From the NCBI GenBank assembly GCA_001972305.1, contig BDDD01002939.1, forward strand, positions 92,762-156,761: a stretch of DNA of 64,000 bases, written 5' to 3'. The notes beneath the pieces are model-generated. The model ran no database searches, had not been told where the DNA came from, and was given only the letters and a program-made list of their open reading frames with translations. This DNA comes from Cephalotus follicularis (Eukaryota; Streptophyta; Magnoliopsida; Oxalidales; Cephalotaceae). The position numbers and the translations under genes are program-made. Shown here piece by piece: positions 56,372 to 64,000 of the stretch (its first letter is position 1; the number at the start of each line of letters is the position of its first letter).

Positions 56372-56382
56372 TGGTATCAGAG
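56372..56382 (+). other. Gypsy-E primer binding site
   Basis: TGGTATCAGAG, five bases past the LTR end. Confidence 0.9.
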
Positions 56383-56535
56383 AATTAGGTTTTGTTTCCT
56401 TAGAAGACCTAACTTGGTTTGACTTGTGAGATTGGGTAGACACTGGGTTAGGCTTCTTCGTTATGATTTTCTGATATGTTTTCTGTTTTGGTTTTGTTCC
56501 TTGGGATGTTTTATGTTTTGGGTGCCTTTTCGTTG

Positions 56536-57984
56536 ATGGCACCTACAAGAAACGTTGCTCGGAGGACTGCACCCGCGGAGGCTCAGGAAGCTAGAAATGA
56601 GCCTACTATGGAGGAGCTTGTACGTCAGGCTGTCGCTCGGAAGGTACAACGCGCGTTGAGTGAGCAGAATCAGAATCAGGGCCGTAGGGAGCCGGTTGTT
56701 GTTAACGATGCTCCAGCTGATGTTCAGTTTGGAAGAGATGCAGGGGACAGGACTGATACGCCCACTTATGTTTGGCTAGAGCGGTTCCAGAAGCAGAGGC
56801 CGTAGTCTTTCAGCTCAGCCATGACTACTGTGGAGGCTGAGCACTGGATTGCTCATATGGATAAGATCTTTGATGTGCTTGGCTGCAGTGATGAACAGAA
56901 GATTAAGTTTGTTGTGTACAAGCTTGAGGGTGATGCTCAGAAATGGTGGAAAGCTGTGGTTTTTTCTAAGGGTGGCAACTATGCAGAGACTTTGACCTCG
57001 TCTGAGTTTCGCGAGGTCTTTTATCAGCAGTACTTTCCCACTGCTGATAAGGAGGCTTACGCCAGAGAGTTTATCAATACCAGACAGAAGGATGGAGAGT
57101 CGGTGATAGAATTTCTGACTCGTTTCACTAGGCTTGCTAGTTTTGCTGGGTCCGCGGCGGGGACAGCACTGGAACAGGCAGAAAAGGTTAAGTGGAAATT
57201 GCATTATCAGTTTCGGGGTAAATTGATCAACACCAGGTTTGCTGATGTGTCTGAAGTGGCCAATGCGGCAAAGAACATTGAACTGGACAGGTTAGATTTC
57301 CAGGCAGCTAGTCAGGAAAGTGACAGGAAGAGAAACAGAGGTGATTCTCAAGGGTAAGGTACTGGACAAAATAAGAATAGGAATGGAAAGCGTGGTAAGA
57401 GGAATGATAACCGGGGACAGCAACAACCCGGTAATGACAAGAGGCAGACACAGGGAGCTGCGGATGTCCAGATTTCCAAATGTGATGTGTGTGGTAGACA
57501 GCATCCGATGGGAGTGTGCTACAAGGCTATCTGGGCCTGTTTTGTGTGTGGACAGAAAGGGCATTTCGTGAAGGATTGTCCTGACCCTCGTGCAAAGGAA
57601 AGGAAGGGGAACAATGCAGATCATGGACAGTGCAACGTGGGAGGTCGTGTCTTTGCTATCACGACTCAACAGGCTGCCAATGCACCAGCTACTATTTCAG
57701 GCTTTATTTATGTTGGTAACCGTAGGGCTTATGTTTTGTATGATACTGGATTGACCCACTCGGTTGTAGCGAGGTCCTATGTTCGGCATCTTGGGATGTC
57801 TTCTCAGTTGCTTGATCCAGCCTTGGTTCTTTCGACCCCTACGGGTTCTTCTGTTGTGATTGCTGAGTGTTTTTATGCTTGTCCTCTTGTTTTCGATGAT
57901 AGGGTTCATGATGCGGATCTTTTACTTATCGATATGTATGACTTCGATATGACTCTGGGTGTGAACTGGTTGGATCGACATTGA
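56536..57984 (+). pseudogene. Gypsy-E gag and protease
   Basis: One frame from the likely start ATG 56536 (MAPTRNVARRTAPAEAQEAR) with stops at 56803 (TAG), 57355 (TAA) and 57982 (TGA). ATG 56476 lies upstream in frame but encodes a non-conserved stretch. Gag core: AEHWIAHMDKIFDVLGCSDE, VVYKLEGDAQKWW, FYQQYFPTADKEAYAREFIN. Zinc knuckle CFVCGQKGHFVKDC at 57538-57579, preceded by a second Cys pair (CDVCGRQHP). Protease: RAYVLYDTGLTHSVV with an intact DTG active site (57742-57750), ending MYDFDMTLGVNWLDRH. Stop 57982 replaces an arginine codon (CGA to TGA inferred). Confidence 0.92.
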
Positions 57985-58556
57985 GGTACGATCGACTGCT
58001 ATGCTCGGAGGGTTCTATTTGGGGATGTGAACAGACCTGATTTTGTTTATCAGGGTTCACAGCCGAGAAAAGAAGTGAAAGTGATATATGCTCTGAAGGC
58101 TAGGAAATTTGTGGCTAAGGGCGCTGAAGGTTTCTTAGCTGTTGTGAAGGATGTCTCAAAGGTTGAGCCTCGCCTTGAAGACTATCCTGTGGTATGAGAA
58201 TTTTTGGATGTGTTTCCGGAGGAGTTACTAGGTTTGCCACCGCAACGGGAAGTGGAGTTTACCATCGAACTCATTCTTGGGGCGGCACCTATATCTAAGG
58301 CACCTTACAGAATGGCACCGTTGGAACTGCAAGAGTTGAAGGAACAGTTGCAAGAGCTGTTAGATCAGGGTTTCATTCGGCCGAGTGTTTCACCGTGGGG
58401 TGCTCCGGTTCTGTTTGTGAAGAAGAAAGATGGGTCTATGAGGCTATGCATAGACTACAGAGAGTTGAACTGAATTACTGTTCGGAATAAATACCCGCTA
58501 CCTAGGATTGATGACTTGTTTGATCAACTCCAAGGTGCTCGGTATTTCTCGAAGAT
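57985..58556 (+). pseudogene. Gypsy-E reverse transcriptase, N-terminal part
   Basis: Same frame as gag-protease. Contains [60 protein letters not shown] and [11 protein letters not shown], interrupted by TGA at 58195 and 58471, both where arginine is expected. After 58473 it continues ITVRNKYPLPRIDDLFDQLQ then ARYFSK and meets a single N at 58557. The palm with the catalytic aspartates is missing: the sequence resumes just before [13 protein letters not shown]. Compared with Gypsy-A, more than 100 residues are absent. Confidence 0.88.
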
Positions 58557-58557
58557 N
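58557..58557. other. Ambiguous base N at a collapsed gap
   Basis: The only N in the window, located exactly where the reverse transcriptase core should be. This suggests an assembly join of unknown size rather than a single miscalled base. Confidence 0.7.
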
Positions 58558-59315
58558 GGCCGAGACCTACCACAGTGACGGAGGTTAGGAGTTTCTTGGG
58601 TTTGGCTGGATATTATAGGCGGTTTGTGGAAGGCTTTTCCTCTATAGCCTTACCACTAACTCAGCTTATGAGAAAAGGAGCTAAGTTTGAATGGAATGAG
58701 GAAAGAGAAGCAAGTTTCGAGAAACTGAAGAATGGTCTTGTGTCAGCACTGATTCTTCGTTTACCATCTGGGTCGGGTGGTTGCCAGATTTACAGCGATG
58801 CTTCTAAGAAGGGTTTGGGGTGTGTTCTGATGCAGCACGGTCATGTGATAGCTTATGCTTCGAGACAGTTGAAGCCTTATGAGGTAAACTATCCTACGCA
58901 TGATCTCGAGTTGGCAGCTGTAGTGTTTGCGTTGAAGATTTGGAGGCACTACTTGTACGGAGAAACTTGTGACGTCTTTACCGATCATAAGAGTCTCAAG
59001 TACATCTTTACGCAGAAAGAGTTGAATATGTGTCAGAGAAGATGGTTAGAACTTCTGAAAGACTATGATTTGAACATTCAGTACCATCCTGGTAAAGCAA
59101 ATGTGGTAGCTGATGCTCTTAGTCGGAAGAGTTCTGGGAGTGTAGCGGCTTTGCTTACTCAGCCGCGGTTAATAGCTGATATGGAGCGGATGGATTTACA
59201 TCTGTATGTTCGGGGTTCCGAAGGTAGTATTGCTGCGATGAATGTAGAGCCTACTCTTATATCTCGGATTAAGACATCTCGGAGTGATGATGGTGAGCTT
59301 TTGGCCTTAGTCTAG
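58558..59315 (+). pseudogene. Gypsy-E reverse transcriptase end and RNase H
   Basis: Open from 58575 to the TAG at 59313. Starts with [20 protein letters not shown], then the RNase H domain: [80 protein letters not shown] and [17 protein letters not shown]. The RNase H acidic residues look intact. The TAG at the end probably replaced CAG, since the frame continues directly into integrase (NVEKGKQSEFRMDEHG). Confidence 0.92.
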
Positions 59316-60439
59316 AATGTTGAAAAGGGTAAGCAATCAGAATTCCGTATGGATGAGCACGGTGTGATATGGCTGGGTAATCGGTTGTGTGTTCCGTCAG
59401 ATTCTTCTATTAAAGATGTTGTTTTGTCTGAGGCACACAGTTCTCCATTTTCTATACATCCGGGTTCTACAAAAATGTATAGAGACTTGAAGAAGAACTT
59501 CTGGTGGAATGGAATGAAAAGGGATGTAGCGGAGTACGTGGGGAAGTGTTTGATCTGTCAACAGGTAAAGATTGAACACCAGCGTGCTAGTGGTTTGTTA
59601 CAGTCCTTGGAAGTTCCGGTATGGAAATGGGAAGGTATATCGATGGACTTTGTGACGAGTTTACCGAGAACTTTCAAAAGGAATGATGCTATCTGGGTAG
59701 TAGTGGATCGATTGACTAAATCGGCTCACTTTTTGGCTATCCGAAGAAGACTTTTTGGTGGATCGTTTGGCTGAGGTGTTTCAGCAGGAGATAGTGAGAT
59801 TGCATGGGACTCCGGTATCCATTGTCTCGGATAGGGATCCTCGTTTCACTTTGCAGTTTTGGAAAGGATTTCAGAAAGCTTGGGGTACTAGGCTCAGTTA
59901 CAGTACAGCTTTTCATCCACAGACAGATGGGGCAAACTGAGAGAACCATCCAGACCTTATAAGATATGTTGAGGTCTTGTGCTTTGGAGTGGACTGGGAG
60001 CTGGGATGAGTATTTGAGCTTGGTAGAGTTTGCCTACAATGACAGTTGGCATGCTCGTATCGGTATGGCTCTGTTCGAAGCTCTTTATGAGAGGAAGTGT
60101 CGTGCTTCGACATGTTGGGATGAGGTTGGAGAGCGAGTTATTGAAGGACCCGAGCTAGCGCAGATCACTACGGAGAAAGTGGCTATAGCAAGGGAGAGAT
60201 TGAAAGCAGCTCAATCTTGACAGAAGAGTTATGCGGATAGACATCGGAGGGACTTGGAGTTCAAGGTGGGTGAACATGTGTTCTTGAAAGTTTCACCTTG
60301 GAAAGGAGTCCGACGTTTTGGGCTGAAAGGAAAGTTGAGTCCACGTTTTATCGGGCCTTTTGAAGTTCTGAAGAAGATAGGCGCGGTTGCTTATCGGTTA
60401 GCTTTGCCTCCGCAGTTAGCACATGTCCATAATGTGTTC
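59316..60439 (+). pseudogene. Gypsy-E integrase, truncated at its C terminus
   Basis: First part 59316-59745: HPGSTKMYRDLKKNFWWNGM, CLICQQVKIEHQRASGLLQS, WKWEGISMDFVTSLPRTFKR and [16 protein letters not shown]. After a frameshift near 59745, 59755-59940 holds [36 protein letters not shown] and HPQTDGAN. Another frameshift near 59935 precedes TERTIQTL-stop-DMLRSC (stop 59958-59960), then FAYNDSWHARIGMALFEALY, CWDEVGERVIEGPELAQITT, stop at 60218, and HVFLKVSPWKGVRRFGLKGK. It ends at HVHNVF at 60439, where the 3' LTR begins without its first five bases. The chromodomain-like end present in Gypsy-A is lost. Confidence 0.92.
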
Positions 60440-62211
60440 TACCCTGCACGTTCGTAAATGTGTTTTACGGGCTTTTTATGTATTTGTGTTCGGGATTTTT
60501 AATTGTGTTTAATTTTAAAGTTCGATTGCCCTTTTGTTTTGGGCCTATGTGATTTGGGTTGTTTGATACAGCCTAAATTTTTGGGATATGTTGTGCTATG
60601 TTGGGCTTGGGTTTATTTTATCAAAATTTTATTTCATTAAAAACAATTTATCTTTTATTTTAAAATCCCTAAAATCCTTTTTAATTCATTTTAATTTATT
60701 TATTTTAATTAAATTTCCTTTTCTTTCCTTTTTCTTCCTTTTCTTTCCTTTTCTTCTTATTTCCTATTCTTCTCCTCCTTCTCCCGAAGTCCTTCTCTCC
60801 ACCATCAATTCCACACGTTTTCTACATCTCCTTTTCCTTTTCTAATCCCCTGAAATCCTCTATTCTTCCCTTTAGAGCAGATTTTGTCTCCTTTTGCCTT
60901 TGTGAGAGTTGCATTGCCATTATAAAGTGTCTCCCTCTTCTCTGCAAAGTGTCACTGCCGACAACTGCTTTGAGGAGTCTGTGTAATCTGCTGTGAATCG
61001 TCTCTTTAAGTTGTTAAGGTAATGTTAATCCGTTGGTTGTTTCTTTGGGTTGAATTCTTCTAGTTTGTTAAGCATGTATGTACTCCTTGTTTTGTTTTCT
61101 TGTCCTCCTTCTGTAAATTTTTTAGATCAGTGAATTCGTGGTATTCCTGCTATTTTTCTGTGTTTCCAATACCATTACAGGTTAGTTAAATTCGTTCCCT
61201 CCAGTGATGGTTTTGTTCCAATGTCATAAATTCAGTTTTTATGCTCTTAATGTCTTCTGGTCTCAACCCCCATGTTAATATGTTCTGTTATTGTGTTAAT
61301 AGGATTGTCAACATGTTTTATACATATAGTTATGTCATAAATTGGTTTTATAACATCTGTAATTGATAATGGACAAAATCTGGACACACTTGTATGCATA
61401 CCTTCTTGTTTTCTTTTGAAAGTTAAACCACTGTCCAACTGTTCTATGTCGATTATGTGTTTTTATGTCACCTAAAAGTCATATATGGTCATATATTTAT
61501 GTCCATGTGTCTCTGGATTAATGTTGTATTCATTTGAACACGTTTCGGTATCAAATTGTCATGTTTCCTACTGTTCTGTCGTCCAGAACAGTCGGCTATC
61601 TCTGTGGACAGTCGCTGGAATGGATGAGTAGCCGACTGCCATATGAACAAAGTCGACTGCCTTAGGTTGAGTAGTCGACTGGACCTATGAACCAATCGAC
61701 TGCCTGCATTCTGGTTTGAGTAGTCGACTGGCCCTTGTGATTAGTTGACTGCCAAGCTTCCCCAGTCGGCTGGAGCTCTGTGATAGTCGAATGTTTTGCC
61801 CAGAAATGTACTGTTTTCAACTGCTTTGCTTCGTTTGTTCCTCGAATCGATCTGAATCTTTTCCAAACACTGTTAAGAGTCTGTTTAATCCTTCTGATGT
61901 GTCTTAGACTCTTATACGTATGATTTTGGTTGCCTTTTAGATTATTGTGCTTCAAGTGGAATTCGTTTGAATCGTTTATCCGTAAGTACTTTGTGAGCGC
62001 ATAAGGTACGGATTTTCTGTTCTTTGGCTATCTGATATTCAAATTGAAAACAGTTTTGCTATGCTTCTTCGTTTATGAAATCGATAATGTTTTATGGTTT
62101 TGATATGTTTCAAAATTAAAGTTGGTTTGACATTTTTAAATGATTCCGACTTTATACATATGATATGAAATGATACGATATGTTATGAAATGTATGTTAT
62201 GATACCGTTGT
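60440..62211 (+). repeat. Gypsy-E 3' LTR, truncated at both ends
   Basis: Starts at TACCCTGCACG, matching 53571 onward, so the terminal TGTAA is missing. Ends near 62211 (corresponds to about 55335), where LTR F inserted. Frames at 60588-61955 repeat those of the 5' LTR and are not genes. Confidence 0.93.
61589..61793. promoter_or_regulatory. Gypsy-E 3' LTR phased palindrome array
   Basis: Ten sites start at 61589, 61609, 61629, 61650, 61672, 61693, 61721, 61742, 61763 and 61784. Steps are 20, 20, 21, 22, 21, 28, 21, 21, 21; one 20 reflects a one-base deletion in the second site. Confidence 0.75.
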
Positions 62212-63670
62212 TGTAATACCCCGTTCGTTCACGTGCATAATTTTCAGATCTTTTTATTTCGTTCTATTATTTTGTTGGCCTATTTTAAATTTGCGGACTA
62301 TATGATATAATAATATTTGGGCTTTTGATAAATTATTGGAATAGGAATTATGGGAAAAATAAAACTAATTGTCTGATATTTTGTATAAATACTAAATCAG
62401 ATTTTATTATTATTAATATGGCAAAATTTGACATTTTGGGGAATAAACCCTTTTCCTTATTTAAAAACCTATTATACTTGCTATTTTCCCTCTCCCTCTC
62501 TCTCTTGTTTTTCTTCTTTCTTCTGCCAGCCGATTCCTTCCCTTAATCCTCCTTAGCAATCCTGAAATTCTGCCCTAATACCTTAAACTAATAAGATTGT
62601 GATTGCTCCTTCCATACCTAGCAGATTTTGCTCTCTATATTTTATGTTATGTATTGTCATATGCTATCACTGTTTGTTGAGTTTGGGAGCCGAATTAGCA
62701 AGGATTAGAGACTGTGTTGTGCTTCTTTGATCATCATATCAGGTTGGCCTTCCTCTAATGATAGGGTTTGACAGTGAATTTCGTTTTATATCATCAAATT
62801 GCATGTTCATGAATGCTAGTGTATGTTGGTTTTGTTTACCCCTTGCCATGCACGTTTGTTGATGTTTATGCGATTGTTACAAGGCCAGGAAGAGTCTTGT
62901 AATGATACAAATAGGTTTTGAATGGTTAATTGGTGTTTGACAGAAATTTAGTAAAGGAATTATGCATATAAAGATTGAAACTTGCTTCTCCCTATAAGCA
63001 TGATCACCAATTGCCTGAAAACTTTTGATTCTGGATGTTTAAATGAAACCGTTAAGTCACATAGGACCTATATAAATGTTTAAAATCAACTGGTATGGTG
63101 ATAATGGAGTTTTAATAGAAAATTGGAATTGAATTGCTGTGTTTTTGCTGTTCTGTCGCCCAGAACAGTCGACTGCCTCGTGAGACAGCCGACTGTTTGG
63201 GCCTTCACAGTCGACTAGACCCCTGTCACAGTCGACTGGATTCAACCTACTATGAGTAGCCGACTGCCTATGCCACATAGTCGACTGCCACCCTATGAGT
63301 AGTCGACTGGATCTTGATGCAGTCGACTGGAATTGCCCAGAAAATTTCTGGTTTTCAAGTTTTGTCATCCGTTTGGTTTTGTAATGAATTGGAGCATGTT
63401 TTAAGCATTGTTAAGTTACTGTTTGATGTTTGAAAGTGATTTTGAACCCTTGTATGAATGGTATTGTATCTTTTAGATTGTTGTGCTTTGAGGGACTTTT
63501 AAATTGTTGATCGATTCGTAAAGTTATTTTTGTGATCGCTTAAGGTATGAATTTTCTGTTCTTTGGCTATCTGATTTTATTGAAACTGTTCCGTTTTACT
63601 TTTTATGATTAAGGTACGGATTTTCGTTTCTTGATATACTCTTACTGATTTTATCAGAATACAAATTTAG
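62212..63670 (+). repeat. Gypsy-type LTR F, interrupted by LTR G
   Basis: Starts TGTAATACCCCGTTCG inside the Gypsy-E 3' LTR and is cut at 63670 by the minus-strand LTR G. The overall plan (AT-rich start, CT-rich tract, palindrome array, TTAAGGTA region) parallels the Gypsy-E LTR, but the sequence is only distantly similar. The rest, including any internal region, is outside the window. Frames at 62325-62546 and 63057-63368 (minus) lie in the LTR. Confidence 0.75.
63166..63329. promoter_or_regulatory. LTR F phased palindrome array
   Basis: Eight sites start at 63166, 63186, 63208, 63229, 63257, 63278, 63300 and 63320. Steps are 20, 22, 21, 28, 21, 22, 20. Three are perfect CAGTCGACTG. Confidence 0.75.
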
Positions 63671-64000
63671 TGTCACACCCCGTTCCCATCAATAAGAAAG
63701 TGGTATGGCAATCGACATATAAATCCAGCTTATGCAATTTACTATAAATTTAAAATTTCCCATAACCATTAACGACCTGCGGAAGCATTTGAAATTAAGC
63801 CGAATTAAAAACACATCACGCATCCCATACTACGTGATGCCCAACAACTTAACAATATCCCAAGCATGACTGTCGATCGCCCAAAACGGAGCGTGAAATA
63901 AAACATCAGTACGAGATAACAATGTAAACCACGTTACAAGTAATCCCAAATACATATCATGATAAATGTTCAACAACTCAAATAATAAAGGGAATATCCA
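63671..64000 (-). repeat. Gypsy-type LTR G, 3' end (minus strand, cut by window edge)
   Basis: TGTCACACCCCGTTCCC at 63671 is the reverse complement of an LTR 3' end. The following 330 bp align with the reverse complement of LTR I (about 17900-18187), including the blocks CATCCCATACTAC and CAAAACGGA. Continues beyond the window. TTTAG (63666-63670) would be its left target duplication. Confidence 0.78.

Larger units (their letters stand above)
53566..62211 (+). mobile_element. Gypsy-E, Ty3/gypsy retrotransposon with deletions
   Basis: 5' LTR 53566-56366, primer site, gag-protease, reverse transcriptase (core lost at an N), RNase H, integrase, then a direct junction to the 3' LTR (60440 onward) with the purine tract and LTR start deleted. 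The 3' LTR is cut at about 62211 by LTR F. Inserted in the Copia-B 3' LTR; the expected duplication on the left would be CCGGC, and the right copy is outside the window. Stops mostly come from CGA, CAG or CAA codons. Confidence 0.92.

Noticed and set aside
63166-63329. CRISPR-like appearance of short repeats with regular spacers
   Set aside because: Repeat units are 10-bp palindromes and spacers only about 11 bp, inside plant LTRs; there are no cas genes. Not a CRISPR array.

Overview
This window looks like intergenic DNA from a large, repeat-rich flowering-plant genome. The plant signs are LTR retrotransposons with methionine-initiator-tRNA-type primer sites (TGGTATCAGAG), Ty1/copia and Ty3/gypsy polyproteins of plant type including a chromodomain gypsy, and a short run of the plant telomere repeat TTTAGGG. 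I found no convincing host protein gene, tRNA, rRNA or CRISPR array. Nearly all of it is LTR retrotransposons inserted into one another, and their genes are broken.

Layout, left to right. 1-2517: a minus-strand copia LTR (K), cut by the window edge. 2518-3247 and 13250-14550: two halves of a minus-strand gypsy LTR (H), with its integrase remnant at 14567-15797. H is split by a complete but decayed plus-strand Copia-1 (3248-13249, target duplication CTTCC). 15798-18187: a gypsy LTR (I). 18188-20245: unclassified repeat-rich DNA with a 41-bp minisatellite. 20246 onward: plus-strand Copia-C, with a 5' LTR, a leader interrupted by a solo gypsy LTR (L, duplication GTTAG), then gag, protease and integrase remnants up to 28016. 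28017-28975: telomere repeats, a LINE tail and unclassified DNA. 28976-35240: a decayed minus-strand Copia-D. 35241-36130: the RNase H end and 3' LTR start of Copia-C. 36131-49520: a minus-strand solo-LTR-like element (J, duplication CATTC), itself split by a complete chromodomain gypsy, Gypsy-A (38253-48042, duplication ACACC). 49526-49757: the rest of the Copia-C 3' LTR, fused to a reverse transcriptase remnant of Copia-B (49758-51215). The Copia-B 3' LTR (51216-53565) is broken by Gypsy-E (53566-62211), whose 3' LTR is broken by LTR F (62212-63670), which is broken by minus-strand LTR G (63671-64000).

The most unusual signal is in the gypsy LTRs, not the genes. Several separately inserted LTRs carry arrays of a short palindrome built on the core GTCGAC. 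Elements A, E and F use CAGTCGACTG; elements H, I and L, and the Copia-D leader, use GCGTCGACGC. The intervening DNA differs between elements, yet the site-to-site spacing stays close to 21 bp (two helical turns), with recurrent 28-29 bp steps. This looks like a phased binding array rather than an ordinary tandem repeat.

All genes here are retrotransposon genes (gag, protease, integrase, reverse transcriptase, RNase H). Nearly all are pseudogenes, with stops mostly explained by C-to-T decay of CGA, CAG and CAA codons, as expected for methylated plant transposons. Boundaries were placed by eye by comparing copies within the window; lineage names within copia and gypsy are tentative.
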